A stretch of 64,000 bases of DNA from CAMQRS01 sp964370065 (GCA_964370065.1 CAYJGK010000005.1:1-64000); one strand, 5' to 3'; shown: positions 1 through 8,947, counted from the stretch's first letter. Notes: generated by a model from the sequence alone, not told the origin. A program made the numbers and translations.

Positions 1-30
1 ACAACGCTAAAAAAATAAATAAACTATAAA

Positions 31-54
31 AAAAGAAGCAAGATTGCTTCTTTT
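31..54. terminator. Hairpin terminator 3' of gpmI
   Basis: A perfect 10-bp stem (31-40 with 45-54, loop AGAT) stands directly beyond the gpmI stop codon on the minus strand. The stem is A/T-rich at its base, so it can end transcription from either side. Confidence 0.75.
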
Positions 55-60
55 CATTTA

Positions 61-1632
61 CTATTTAATAATTGGTTTTTCCCAACTTGCATTAGCTTCT
101 ACACCTAATAATTTAGTCACTGTAGCAGCAACATTAGCTAATCCAAAGTCACCTTCTGCGATTTCTACATCTGCACCATAGACAATAAATGGTACTTTAT
201 TTAATGTGTGAGATGTTTTCGCTTTGTATGGTTGTCCCTCTTTTGGTTTATCATACATTTCATCTGCATTACCGTGATCCGCTGTTACTATTAGAATACC
301 ATCTACGCGTTTAACCGCATCTAATACACGTTTTAATTGTAAATCTACTGCCTCTACTCCAATAATTGTAGCTTGGTAGTTTCCAGTGTGACCCACCATA
401 TCCCCATTTGGATAGTTAGTACGTAAGAAGTCGTACTTACCTGATTCAATCGCTTCTACTAATTGATCTGTAATTTCAGCTGCTTTCATCCAAGGTCTTT
501 GTTCAAATGGTATTACATCACTTGTAATTTCTACGAATGTTTCTAATTCTTCAGAAAATTTTTCACTTCTATTTCCATTCCAGAAATAGGTAACATGTCC
601 ATATTTTTGTGTTTCTGAAATAGCGTATTGAGTGATGTTAGCAGCTACTAAAGTTTCAGATAATGTATTTTTAATTTTTGGTGGGAATGTTAAAAATAAT
701 TTTGGTATTTCTAAATCCGCATCGTATTGCAACATCCCAGCAAACATAACATTTGGTACTCTTACACGGTCAAATTTATTAAATGAATCCCCTTCTTCAA
801 ATGCCTTGCAAATTTCTTGTGCACGGTCCCCTCTGAAGTTGAATAGAATGACACTATCTCCATCTTCGATTGTTCCCACTGGCTTCCCTTCTTTTGCAAT
901 AACAAAAGGAGGTAAGTCTTGGTCTACAACACCTGTTTCATTACGGTATGTTTCAATTGCTTCCTTCGCACTAGTAAACATTCTTCCATCACCTAATACA
1001 TGTGTTTTCCATCCACGTTCAACCATTGACCAATTTGCTTCATAACGGTCCATTGTAATGTTCATACGTCCACCACCACTTGCTACTTCAGCATGGAAGT
1101 TAGCATCGTTGATTTCTGCTAATTTATTATCTAATGCTTCTACATACGTTAAAGCACTTGTTTCAGGTACATCACGCCCATCTAACATAATATGAATTCT
1201 TGCTTGTTTTACGCCATCTGCTTTTGCTTGGTCTAATAAAGCAAATAAATGGTTAATGTGTGAATGCACATTTCCATCTGATAATAATCCAATAAAATGC
1301 ATTGTTGCATTTTCTTTACAATTTGTTACTAAATTTTTCCATGTTTGGTTAGCAAACATTTCTTTTGATTCTATTGATACATTAACAAGTTTAGCTCCTT
1401 GTGCATATATTTGTCCACAACCTAGTGCATTGTGGCCAACTTCACTGTTTCCCATATCTTCATCGCTTGGTAATCCTACCGCTAATCCATGTGCTCCAAT
1501 TGCAATATTCGGACATGTATTCATTAATTCATCTAATACTGGTGTATAAGCGTTGTACACTGCATCTCCTAGATGGTTTTGCGTTAAACCCACCCCATCT
1601 GCTACAACAAGTACTACTGGTTTTTTAGTCAT
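61..1632 (-). CDS. gpmI: 2,3-bisphosphoglycerate-independent phosphoglycerate mutase
   Basis: This enzyme interconverts 3- and 2-phosphoglycerate in cytoplasmic glycolysis with two metal ions and a phosphoserine intermediate. The 523-residue protein has the N-terminal metal Asp (ADGVG, residue 12), the nucleophilic serine in GNSEVGHNALG (Ser63), LLSDGNVHSH, GGGRMNITMDRYEANW, FNFRGDRAQE and the C-terminal TADHGNADEM metal site. Several stretches (DMGNSEVGHNALG, QGAKLV, KYGHVTYFWNGNRS, PNGDMVGHTG) resemble the plant/trypanosomatid form more than the usual bacterial GpmI, from memory of those sequences. A good AGGAGG lies upstream of the ATG. It stands alone between two terminators. Confidence 0.95.
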   Translation of the reverse strand: MTKKPVVLVVADGVGLTQNHLGDAVYNAYTPVLDELMNTCPNIAIGAHGLAVGLPSDEDMGNSEVGHNALGCGQIYAQGAKLVNVSIESKEMFANQTWKNLVTNCKENATMHFIGLLSDGNVHSHINHLFALLDQAKADGVKQARIHIMLDGRDVPETSALTYVEALDNKLAEINDANFHAEVASGGGRMNITMDRYEANWSMVERGWKTHVLGDGRMFTSAKEAIETYRNETGVVDQDLPPFVIAKEGKPVGTIEDGDSVILFNFRGDRAQEICKAFEEGDSFNKFDRVRVPNVMFAGMLQYDADLEIPKLFLTFPPKIKNTLSETLVAANITQYAISETQKYGHVTYFWNGNRSEKFSEELETFVEITSDVIPFEQRPWMKAAEITDQLVEAIESGKYDFLRTNYPNGDMVGHTGNYQATIIGVEAVDLQLKRVLDAVKRVDGILIVTADHGNADEMYDKPKEGQPYKAKTSHTLNKVPFIVYGADVEIAEGDFGLANVAATVTKLLGVEANASWEKPIIK

Positions 1633-1700
1633 TTTAAATTCCTCCTGTTTTCACTTATATAATATATCATAAAACGAGCACCTTAGACTATGAATATTAT

Positions 1701-1735
1701 AAAAAAACTCAAGCAAATGCTATTGCCTGAGTTTA
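1701..1735 (-). terminator. Terminator of the DUF1934-argS-rpoE operon
   Basis: A 12-bp stem with one G-U pair (1705-1716 with 1723-1734) is followed on the minus strand by a run of T. It lies just after the rpoE stop codon. Confidence 0.8.
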
Positions 1736-1739
1736 CATT

Positions 1740-2036
1740 TTATTCTTTTTCAATAAGCGTTTCTTCTTCCTCATCATCATCTACCATAATTGAATCTGTA
1801 TCAATTACGATGTCCTCAAACTTATGACGAATACGCAAGTCCCACTTATTATCCTTTAAAATAACAAAACGATCGTCCAGTGACATATCTGAATAGAAAT
1901 CACCGATTAAGTCATCTGCTTGTGATTGGTTTAGTCCTTTAACTTGGATTACTTCATCCCATAATTTTGGAAATGCAATTTCCTTTTTCTTTTTTTGCAT
2001 TAATTCAAATGCAATATCTACCATAGGTTGTCCCAT
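1740..2036 (-). CDS. rpoE: DNA-directed RNA polymerase delta subunit
   Basis: Delta binds core RNA polymerase in Bacillota and speeds recycling and promoter selectivity. The 98-residue product has the N-terminal winged-helix HARE-type domain (MVDIAFELMQKKKK, then FYSDMSLDDRFV and KWDLR) and a very short acidic tail (DDDEEEE), much shorter than in Bacillus. I start at 2036 because AGGAGG stands 9 nt upstream of that ATG; an upstream in-frame ATG at 2057 would place the ribosome site inside the gene. The gene follows argS, as in other Bacillota where ywiB, argS and rpoE cluster. Confidence 0.88.
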   Translation of the reverse strand: MGQPMVDIAFELMQKKKKEIAFPKLWDEVIQVKGLNQSQADDLIGDFYSDMSLDDRFVILKDNKWDLRIRHKFEDIVIDTDSIMVDDDEEEETLIEKE

Positions 2037-2056
2037 ATTAATCATCCTCCTATACA

Positions 2057-3694
2057 TTACATTTTTTCTGTGGCTTCTACACCAATCAGTTCTAAAGCAT
2101 TGCTAAGTGTGATTCTACACGCCTTCAACAGGTCTAATCGTTGTGCACTTAATGCTTCATTTTCTTTGTCATTAACCTTACATGCTCCATAGAAACTATG
2201 GAATAATGATGCTAGTTTTTGTATGTAATTACATACTTTATGTGGCGCTCTTTGCATAGCTGCATCACTCACAACACTTGGGAATTCATTAATGTATTTC
2301 ATCAGTTGTACTTCTTTGTCATGGATTAGTAAGTCGTAATTTTCAACGGTCACGCTTAAGTCTATGTTTTTTAAAATTGAACACATTCTAGCATGTGCAT
2401 ATTGTGCATAAAAAACGGGGTTATCATTACTTTGTTTTCTTGCAAGTGCTAGGTCAAAATCAAAGTGTGTGTCCACTGCACGATTAACGAAGAAATATCG
2501 TACTGCATCTACACTAGTTTCCTCGCATAACTCTCTTAAAGTTACTGCGTTCCCTAAACGCTTACTCATTTTTACCTCTATTCCATCTTCCACTAAACGA
2601 ACCATTTGAATGACATCAACATCCAAAGTGTTGGCATCTTTTCCTAATGCTTGTATACTTGCTTTTAATCTTGGTATATATCCATGATGGTCAGCCCCTA
2701 AAAAATCGACAAGCTTATCATATCCTCTTTCTAATTTGTCCATATGATAAGCAATGTCTGGCACTAAATATGTATATGAGCCATCGCTTTTTCTTAATAC
2801 TCGATCCTTGTCATCTCCATATTCTGTCGTTCTAAACCATAACGCACCTTCTTCTTCATACACTTTTCCAAGTTTTGTTAGTGTCGCTACCGCTTCTTCT
2901 ACTTTGTGTGCATCACGAATTGCTTGCTCACTACTCCACACATCAAACTCTACTCTAAAAAAGGCCAAGTCTCTTTTCAGCTTTTCTAACTCTCTTTTGA
3001 TTCCTTCTTTTTTAAATAGCTTTTCATCAAAGTTATTTAAAAATTGGTCACCAAATTCATCACTCATATCTTTTGCAATTTGAATGACATCCCCACCAAA
3101 ATAACCATCTTCTGGCATAGCCACTTCTACATCGAAGTTTGCGCAATAACGCGAATATAATGATTTCGCTAAATTATTAATTTGGTTTCCTGCATCATTC
3201 ACATAAAATTCTCTAGTTACATCATATCCACTTGCTTTTAAAATACGAGAGACACTATCTCCCCAAGCAGCACCTCGTGCATGTCCTAAGTGTAAATCAC
3301 CGGTTGGGTTAGCACTTACATACTCACAATTAATTTTAATTCCTTTACCTGTTTCATTTTGTCCATAGTTTTCTTTTTTCTTTAACACTGTTTTAATGAT
3401 ATTTGCTAAAGAAGCTTTTACCATTGTAAAGTTAATAAAACCTGGTCCAGCAATACTAGCGCTTTCTAAATCACTTGCTGCATAATCAATATGGTCAATT
3501 ATTGCTTGCGCTACTTCACGCGGATTTTTTTGTACACGCTTTGTTAATCGCATTGCCATATTCGTAGCATAGTCCCCATGACTGTTATCTTTAGGGATTT
3601 CAATGACTACTTCATTTAATTCTACTTGTATAGCAAAAGCTTGTTCAACTGCTTTTTGGATTCCTTCTTTTAATTTTAACTCAATTATATTCAT
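2057..3694 (-). CDS. argS: Arginyl-tRNA synthetase
   Basis: This class I synthetase charges tRNA-Arg with arginine in the cytoplasm. The 545-residue protein has the N-terminal additional domain (residues ~1-110), the HIGH-type motif HLGHARGAAWGD near residue 137, a KMSK-type motif KMSKRLGN near 375, and a C-terminal DALR anticodon-binding domain that includes QYAHAR and ends at residue 545. The start codon lies inside the end of the upstream DUF1934 gene (14-nt overlap), so translation is probably coupled. Length is normal for the family. Confidence 0.97.
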   Translation of the reverse strand: MNIIELKLKEGIQKAVEQAFAIQVELNEVVIEIPKDNSHGDYATNMAMRLTKRVQKNPREVAQAIIDHIDYAASDLESASIAGPGFINFTMVKASLANIIKTVLKKKENYGQNETGKGIKINCEYVSANPTGDLHLGHARGAAWGDSVSRILKASGYDVTREFYVNDAGNQINNLAKSLYSRYCANFDVEVAMPEDGYFGGDVIQIAKDMSDEFGDQFLNNFDEKLFKKEGIKRELEKLKRDLAFFRVEFDVWSSEQAIRDAHKVEEAVATLTKLGKVYEEEGALWFRTTEYGDDKDRVLRKSDGSYTYLVPDIAYHMDKLERGYDKLVDFLGADHHGYIPRLKASIQALGKDANTLDVDVIQMVRLVEDGIEVKMSKRLGNAVTLRELCEETSVDAVRYFFVNRAVDTHFDFDLALARKQSNDNPVFYAQYAHARMCSILKNIDLSVTVENYDLLIHDKEVQLMKYINEFPSVVSDAAMQRAPHKVCNYIQKLASLFHSFYGACKVNDKENEALSAQRLDLLKACRITLSNALELIGVEATEKM

Positions 3695-4079
3695 AATTAC
3701 CCTCCATTACTTCGATATCAATAATAAAACCATCCTTATCCTCTTGATCCGATTCAATATCGTATTCCACTCGTATCTGCATATCATTATTTTGATATGC
3801 AATTGTTTTAATTTCTACATCAAACTTTCCAAACTCACTGGTAATTTTATTAAATGTTTGGGCGTTTGGTTTTAATAGTAATTCTGAATTCACTTCACCA
3901 AAGCGATGTATTTCCATATATTGTTCAAAACAATAAAACACTACTTTTGCCTCATCATCATCAATAAATGTAAATCTTATATAATCACTATATTCATCTA
4001 TAAATGCTTCGCCTTCATACATAATGCCTGTTTGTAATGAATAGCGATGAGTTTGTTTTACTAGTATTTGTTTTTTCAT
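3681..4079 (-). CDS. DUF1934 (YwiB-like) beta-barrel protein
   Basis: The 132-residue protein matches the DUF1934 family, which includes Bacillus YwiB, a small cytoplasmic calycin-like beta-barrel of unknown function. Support is the MKKQILVKQTHRY opening, the alternating beta-strand pattern with YEGEAFIDEYSDYIRFTF, and the position directly before argS, the same order as ywiB-argS in Bacillus. I start at 4079 (ATGAAAAAA with AGAGAG upstream) rather than the longer frame from 4124. It overlaps argS by 14 nt and heads the operon argS-rpoE. Confidence 0.75.
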   Translation of the reverse strand: MKKQILVKQTHRYSLQTGIMYEGEAFIDEYSDYIRFTFIDDDEAKVVFYCFEQYMEIHRFGEVNSELLLKPNAQTFNKITSEFGKFDVEIKTIAYQNNDMQIRVEYDIESDQEDKDGFIIDIEVMEGNYEYN

Positions 4080-4313
4080 AACACTCTCTATTTCTTGTGT
4101 ATTATAGCACACTCTTTTATGCATGCAATAAAAAAATTTAAACTTATCCGCTTTTTTATTGCTTATGAAAGTGATTTCAATGCATTTCCACTTTCTTTCT
4201 ATTATATACTACATATTCTTTATTAATGCAAACGTTTTTTTTGTGTACATAATATGTGATAGTATTGTATTTGTTTATAAATATGTTAAAATACTCTCAT
4301 TGAGGTGATTTTT
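4080..4313. other. Divergent intergenic region
   Basis: This 234-bp AT-rich stretch separates the minus-strand argS operon from the plus-strand EamA transporter. It holds the argS-operon promoter (4101-4128) and, near 4290, a TAAAAT-type -10 for the transporter. I see no small gene in it. Confidence 0.5.
4101..4128 (-). promoter_or_regulatory. SigA-type promoter for DUF1934-argS-rpoE
   Basis: On the minus strand a TTGCAT -35 is followed after 16 bp by a perfect TATAAT -10 preceded by TGC (extended -10). It lies about 22 nt upstream of the DUF1934 start. Confidence 0.7.
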
Positions 4314-5165
4314 ATGAGCAAAGCAACTTTAGCATTATTAACAACTGCAATCATCTGGGCGACCGGTTTTATAGCCGTTGATCAAGCGCTGGCTAGTGGT
4401 TGGGAAGCATTTCCTTTACTTGCAGCTCGTGGTTTAATTGGCGGTTTATTTTTACTACTATTTTCTTATAAGAAAGCTTGGTGGAAAAACAGAACAACTT
4501 TACGTTTAGGTATCACAAACGGATTCATTTTCTTTTTAGGTTTTGCTTTTCAAACCATAGGACAAAGTTTATCAAGTGTTCCGAATACTGCATTCTTAAC
4601 TTCATTAAACGTTGTATTTGTACCATTTATTTCTTTTTTATTCCTACATAAAAAACTAGAACTTAAAATCTACTTTGCTGCTTTTCTTGCTTTAATCGGT
4701 AGTGCTGTGCTTTCCTTTAGTGAAGGTCTTAGCTTTCATTTAGGTGATTTTTATTTGTTTTTATGTGCTATCTTCTTTGCCTTACAAATCATTTATAGCG
4801 AAAAATGCGGTGAACACAATGATCCTTTTAGTATCATTACTATTCAATTATTAACAATGGGTATCTGTTCGTTAATTCTTATGCCCATTACGAATCAAAT
4901 GCATGTTCCTACACAAGCTTGGCCAAATATTTTATATCTAGCTATCATCGGTAGTGTCGTATCATTCTTATGTCAACTGTATGGACAAAGCCATGTCATT
5001 CCTAGTAAAGCGAGTTTAATCTTATCACTAGAATCTATTCTAGCTACCTTGTTTAGTATACTTTTATTATCGCAACCAATTACCCCTTCTATCATCATTG
5101 GAGGTAGTTGCTTATTTGGAGCAGTATTAGTAGTAGAAGTAAAATTTAAACAAAACATGAAATAG
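4314..5165 (+). CDS. EamA-family drug/metabolite transporter
   Basis: This 283-residue membrane protein has the ten-helix, two-repeat layout of the EamA (DMT) permeases, which export or import small metabolites across the cytoplasmic membrane. The first repeat opens with LALLTTAIIWATGF, and the second repeat contains LGDFYLFLCAIFFALQIIYS and SVVSFLCQLYGQ. The start is the ATG at 4314 behind GAGGTGA; an in-frame GTG at 4305 sits inside that ribosome site. Substrate cannot be told from sequence. It is one of few plus-strand genes left of oriC and stands alone before a terminator. Confidence 0.85.
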   Translation: MSKATLALLTTAIIWATGFIAVDQALASGWEAFPLLAARGLIGGLFLLLFSYKKAWWKNRTTLRLGITNGFIFFLGFAFQTIGQSLSSVPNTAFLTSLNVVFVPFISFLFLHKKLELKIYFAAFLALIGSAVLSFSEGLSFHLGDFYLFLCAIFFALQIIYSEKCGEHNDPFSIITIQLLTMGICSLILMPITNQMHVPTQAWPNILYLAIIGSVVSFLCQLYGQSHVIPSKASLILSLESILATLFSILLLSQPITPSIIIGGSCLFGAVLVVEVKFKQNMK

Positions 5166-5231
5166 AATAGAATACTCTTTCATTGAATTCTATGAACAAA
5201 TTTTATATAAGATCATGCAGGTGATGTAGCA

Positions 5232-5268
5232 AAAGGCCGTCTTCTTAATTGAAGACGACCTTTTTTTG
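5232..5268. terminator. Bidirectional terminator between EamA gene and darA
   Basis: A strong stem (AAAGG-C-CGTCTTC with GAAGACG-A-CCTTT, 5232-5244 with 5251-5263) ends in seven T on the plus strand. The two convergent genes end on either side of it. Confidence 0.85.
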
Positions 5269-5269
5269 T

Positions 5270-5593
5270 TTATAGTTTTATAAACTGCTCAACATCCATT
5301 ACGAATATTGTTGCTCCCCCTACTTGTACTTCAACTGGGAATGATGCAAATCTTCCAATATCGTATGACGCTGTTGATGGAACAACCTCTGTTCTTTTTC
5401 TTGAGTATTCCGAAATCACTTCAATTGCTTTTTCTACACAATCATCTTCTGTTCCTACAATTAATGTGGTATTCCCTGCTCTTAAGAATCCCCCTGTAGT
5501 GGCTAGACGTGTGACTTGAAAATTTTCTTTTGTCAGTGCTGATGAGACCGAAGGACTATCTTCATTTGACATAATAGCTAAAATTAATTTCAT
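5270..5593 (-). CDS. darA: Cyclic di-AMP receptor, PII-like
   Basis: The 107-residue protein matches DarA (YaaQ/PstA), a trimeric PII-like cytoplasmic protein that binds cyclic di-AMP. It shows MKLILAIMSNEDSPSV at the N-terminus, the conserved ATTGGFLRAGNTTLIVG loop, RKRTEVVPS, and the C-terminal VQVGGATIFVMDVEQF. Length is typical. An AGGAGG stands before the ATG. It lies 21 nt downstream of the NatB-like permease on the same strand and may be co-transcribed with that exporter. In Bacillus darA lies elsewhere, next to tmk-holB genes. Confidence 0.9.
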   Translation of the reverse strand: MKLILAIMSNEDSPSVSSALTKENFQVTRLATTGGFLRAGNTTLIVGTEDDCVEKAIEVISEYSRKRTEVVPSTASYDIGRFASFPVEVQVGGATIFVMDVEQFIKL

Positions 5594-5614
5594 AATCTAC
5601 GCCTCCTTTTCTAC

Positions 5615-6892
5615 TTAAATAGTATCATGTTTGCTTTTTTTTATCAAACTAATGTTTTTTCGTACAATGTCTTTTAATCCATTATTTGAGTAATCTAACA
5701 CTCCTTTTTCATAAATTAATATGCCTCGATTAATAATACAAATTAGGATTGTAATCGAGCACAATAGCGAGACAATTAATTCACTGATGGGCACTTGTTG
5801 TGCCATAATACGGCACGGCATGAGTAGCATATTAAATAGTGGCACAAAGGATAAAGTATAGCCTAAACCTTCGCTTAAATCTTGCGGATTGTTTAAAGCT
5901 GTTACTAAATAATAAATACCTAATAACAGCAAATAAAAGGGTGCTTGAATATTAGACGCTTCTTCTATGGTTGCGGTAAAACTGCTAATAATGACTAATA
6001 TTAACTGCATCATAAAAATACCCATACATAAAAATAATAATACCATAATCACTTGCATGAGAAAGGTAGATGTTAAATCAAAGGTTGCTATTAGTTCTTG
6101 AAAAGTTAGTGCTTCTGTTTCTAGTAATTTCATCTGTTTTAAAAAAGCAATCAACCCTGCTCCCTGATCATATAATTGACGAATGAGTAAAGTGATTATG
6201 ATATAGCTGATGCTTGCTATTCCTTGTAACACGATGACTAGCCAGCCAACTATGATTTTACTATAAAAATGTAATTTTGCGGAAACAGAAGTTAAAATTA
6301 ATTCTAGCGTTTTAGTCGTTTTTTCATTCACTACTTCACTAGCTACACCGGATATAAAACTAAGCATCATAAAATATACACTACTAACAAACATGAATAT
6401 TATATTCGCTTTTGTTTCACTCATTGAATCTTTTTGATTGAGTACTTTGTTTTCTAGTGCAATTGGCGCATTATAGGCTTCCAATAATTCTGCTTGTTGG
6501 CTAGTTTCCATAATTTTTTGTTTTTCATACATACTTAAATAATTTTGTATATTCAACATCTCCATTGTTGATAATATGTATTTACTATGAACAATATACG
6601 ATTGCTCTATCTTTTCTATAACTAACTCATTTTGCTTCATATGCTCTTCCACTGTATTGGTAAGTGGCATAAAGATATAATCATTTTGACTTTCTTGCAA
6701 ATATGTTTGTAATTGTACATCGATATTAGAAGTATAAACCGTTTGTTGCTCACTAAATTCAGGATCAAAGAAGTGTACTACTTTATCAGAGAAGATTGCA
6801 CCTAGTATACCAATACATAGTAATATATTAAAACAAATGGTCGATTTGTTTTTGAACCTTTTATGTAAGGAAAAACGAATTAAAACTCTCAT
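5615..6892 (-). CDS. ABC-2 type exporter permease, NatB-like
   Basis: The 425-residue membrane protein resembles NatB/ABC-2 permeases. It has one N-terminal membrane helix (FNILLCIGILGAIF), a long external loop (~residues 45-165), then a block of five or six membrane helices from about residue 167. The conserved VNEKTTKTLELILTS segment after the second helix is the hallmark of the sodium/bacteriocin-export ABC-2 group. It overlaps its ATPase gene by 4 nt (ATGA), so the two form one exporter. Substrate is not evident; sodium, drug or peptide export are possible. Confidence 0.85.
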   Translation of the reverse strand: MRVLIRFSLHKRFKNKSTICFNILLCIGILGAIFSDKVVHFFDPEFSEQQTVYTSNIDVQLQTYLQESQNDYIFMPLTNTVEEHMKQNELVIEKIEQSYIVHSKYILSTMEMLNIQNYLSMYEKQKIMETSQQAELLEAYNAPIALENKVLNQKDSMSETKANIIFMFVSSVYFMMLSFISGVASEVVNEKTTKTLELILTSVSAKLHFYSKIIVGWLVIVLQGIASISYIIITLLIRQLYDQGAGLIAFLKQMKLLETEALTFQELIATFDLTSTFLMQVIMVLLFLCMGIFMMQLILVIISSFTATIEEASNIQAPFYLLLLGIYYLVTALNNPQDLSEGLGYTLSFVPLFNMLLMPCRIMAQQVPISELIVSLLCSITILICIINRGILIYEKGVLDYSNNGLKDIVRKNISLIKKSKHDTI

Positions 6893-7764
6893 TTTATTTT
6901 CTCCTTAATGATATCATGTAAAGAAAAATACTCTAAACTAACTTCTTCGATATCTTGGCTTAATAATAATTGAATAAACGTTTTTGCTTGCACATATGAC
7001 TTTATGATAGCGACAATATAGTCTTTATCACGATGATAAGATAGAATGCAATCTTCTTTAACTAAAACATCCTTTTTAGAACGATACTTAACAATCCTTT
7101 CTTTTTTTCTTTTCTTTATCCTATCGATATCCCCTTTAAATATGATTTTACCCTCTTGTAAATACACGATTTGATCACAATAGTGCTCAATATTATGATA
7201 TTGATGACTCGATATTAAGATGATTTTTTTTTCTTGTTTTAACTTTAATAGTAAATTTTTAAATAATTGGACATTATTAATATCTAGTCCATTTAATGGT
7301 TCATCAAATATGATAATATCGGGATGATGAATAAGAGCACATAGAAATTGAACTTTTTGTTGATTTCCTTTTGATAATTCAATAATTTTGCTATTTGTAT
7401 ATTGTCTAATATGTAAATAGTCTATCCAGTATTCATAACTATCTTCCATTTCTTGTTCATTCATTTTCTTTAATCGCGCTAAGTAATATACTTGTTCTTT
7501 TAGTGTTAAATTACGAAGCATGCTTCTTTCTTCTGGCACATATCCAAATTTTTGAAACAATGAATGATCTAATATCGCTTTATCTAAAGTCATTTGCCCT
7601 GTATTGGGTTGCAATAGATTAAGTAATAATCGAAATGTTGTTGTTTTTCCACAACCATTACTACCTAACACCCCGCATATTTTACCTTTTGCAATTTGAA
7701 ATGATAAATTTTGTACGCCTCTTCCATTACCATAGTCTTTATTTATATTTTCAAGTTTTAGCAT
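6889..7764 (-). CDS. ABC transporter ATP-binding protein, NatA-like
   Basis: This 291-residue ATPase drives the neighbouring NatB-like permease. Visible motifs are Walker A GSNGCGKTT (~residue 36), the signature LSKGNQQKVQ, Walker B IIIFDEPLNGLD and the H-loop ISSHQYH. The signature serine-glycine pair is LSKG, common in the NatA/drug-export group. A C-terminal extension (~residues 220-291) follows the ATPase domain, as in NatA and DrrA relatives. AGGTG stands upstream of the ATG. Confidence 0.9.
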   Translation of the reverse strand: MLKLENINKDYGNGRGVQNLSFQIAKGKICGVLGSNGCGKTTTFRLLLNLLQPNTGQMTLDKAILDHSLFQKFGYVPEERSMLRNLTLKEQVYYLARLKKMNEQEMEDSYEYWIDYLHIRQYTNSKIIELSKGNQQKVQFLCALIHHPDIIIFDEPLNGLDINNVQLFKNLLLKLKQEKKIILISSHQYHNIEHYCDQIVYLQEGKIIFKGDIDRIKKRKKERIVKYRSKKDVLVKEDCILSYHRDKDYIVAIIKSYVQAKTFIQLLLSQDIEEVSLEYFSLHDIIKEKIK

Positions 7765-7811
7765 CGTTCACCTCCTATTTATTTATATGTAAAAGGCATG
7801 GTGTTTCCTAT

Positions 7812-7838
7812 AAAAAAATACCTTGCTAGCAAGGTATT
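7812..7838 (-). terminator. Terminator 3' of the NlpC/P60 gene
   Basis: A perfect 10-bp stem (7817-7826 with 7829-7838, a 2-nt gap that opens to a larger loop in RNA) is followed on the minus strand by seven T. It begins within the last codon of the upstream gene. Confidence 0.8.
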
Positions 7839-8850
7839 AATGAAATCGATAAATCTCAACAGCTGTCGCTCTTCCAATATCGTAACTTTGTACAACTACA
7901 CTTATTTGATCTGGTTGATTTATATCTTCCATAAACCCACCATGTACAGCTTGTCCATTACCAATATATACAGCACAATGGTAAATACCACCAGTTGTGG
8001 TATACATGACTATATCTCCTATTTGCAGTGAAGGCATTTGTTTACTTGGGTCACCATAGCCATCATAGATACGGCCACACTCACTAGAGTCAATTCCTGC
8101 TAACTCTAATGAGTTTAATACTACATTAATACAAGAGTATGGACCATACCATGTACCTTTGTTTCCTACTTGCGAAAGAGCAGCATTTGCAATTGCTTGT
8201 CCTAAAGGTGTCGCTACATCTTGGTTCACTGGCTCATTTATTTGTGGAGTGTAAGTCGGTTGCACCACTTCCACTATAGGGGCTTCTTGCACAATTATCG
8301 TTGCTTGTTTAACCGCTTGGTTCCCACTGGCATCACTCGCTATCACATCAACAACATAGCTCCCTGCTTTTGTAAAATCAACTTGTGAGGTATCCACTTG
8401 TATAGACACTACTTGTAAATCTTCCGCTTTAAAATACTGTGAGATATCACCAGTAAAACCGTTTTCTATTTCTACTTCATTTTGAAAACTAATAAAGCTA
8501 GGTGCTTTTTTATCTTCAATTACAATTTTTATCGAATATTTTTCATCATTATATTCTACCACTATCGTGTGTGTTCCAATTTTTAAGTACCTTTTATCTA
8601 GCTCATACTCTAGTTTGCTTGTATCTAAATGCAACTCACTTTCTTTTACATCTCCTTTGGTATTCACGTAATCTTTTACCTGTAAAGAATGGTGTGTCCC
8701 ATACTCCAATATCACTTCATCCTTTATAATATTTATTTCTACTTCTTGTGCTACTTCTTCTTGTTTGATTTTCACATTCACCAGCACAAGCAATATAGTG
8801 ATTCCTATTAAAAACAGCATTCCAATCATTAGTTTATATTTTTTCTTCAT
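7837..8850 (-). CDS. Membrane-anchored NlpC/P60 cell-wall hydrolase with Ig-like domains
   Basis: The 337-residue protein begins with a signal anchor (MKKKYKLMIGMLFLIGITI). Two Ig-like/DUF5011-type beta-sandwich regions follow (~residues 35-110 and ~112-190, the second with DASGNQAVKQATIIV), then a proline-rich linker and a C-terminal NlpC/P60-type peptidase (~215-337). The likely catalytic Cys is in GPYSCINVV and the His in YHCAVYIGNG, with GDIVMY between them as in the family. It probably cleaves peptidoglycan stem peptides outside the membrane. It is transcribed alone. Confidence 0.8.
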   Translation of the reverse strand: MKKKYKLMIGMLFLIGITILLVLVNVKIKQEEVAQEVEINIIKDEVILEYGTHHSLQVKDYVNTKGDVKESELHLDTSKLEYELDKRYLKIGTHTIVVEYNDEKYSIKIVIEDKKAPSFISFQNEVEIENGFTGDISQYFKAEDLQVVSIQVDTSQVDFTKAGSYVVDVIASDASGNQAVKQATIIVQEAPIVEVVQPTYTPQINEPVNQDVATPLGQAIANAALSQVGNKGTWYGPYSCINVVLNSLELAGIDSSECGRIYDGYGDPSKQMPSLQIGDIVMYTTTGGIYHCAVYIGNGQAVHGGFMEDINQPDQISVVVQSYDIGRATAVEIYRFH

Positions 8851-8921
8851 ATTTTACCCTTTTTTATTTTACAATATTTTATTATTTTTTTATAATGATT
8901 ATTGTCATTATCTTACATTAC
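8851..8921 (-). promoter_or_regulatory. Leader region with metalloregulator-like inverted repeat
   Basis: Between the GNAT terminator and the hydrolase start, the minus strand carries ATAATGA and TCATTAT arms separated by 6 bp (about 8893-8912). The arms resemble half-sites of Fur/PerR-type operators, but the spacing is not canonical. An AT-rich -10 candidate lies just downstream. Confidence 0.3.
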
Positions 8922-8947
8922 AAAAAACTACATCCGATGATGTAGTT
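8922..8947 (-). terminator. Terminator of the metG-GNAT operon
   Basis: A 9-bp stem (8926-8934 with 8939-8947) with six T on the minus strand overlaps the final codons of the GNAT gene. Confidence 0.8.

Noticed and set aside
632..1628. Plus-strand reading frames opposite gpmI
   Set aside because: They lie wholly inside a well-supported gene on the other strand, have no ribosome sites and their sequences match no family.
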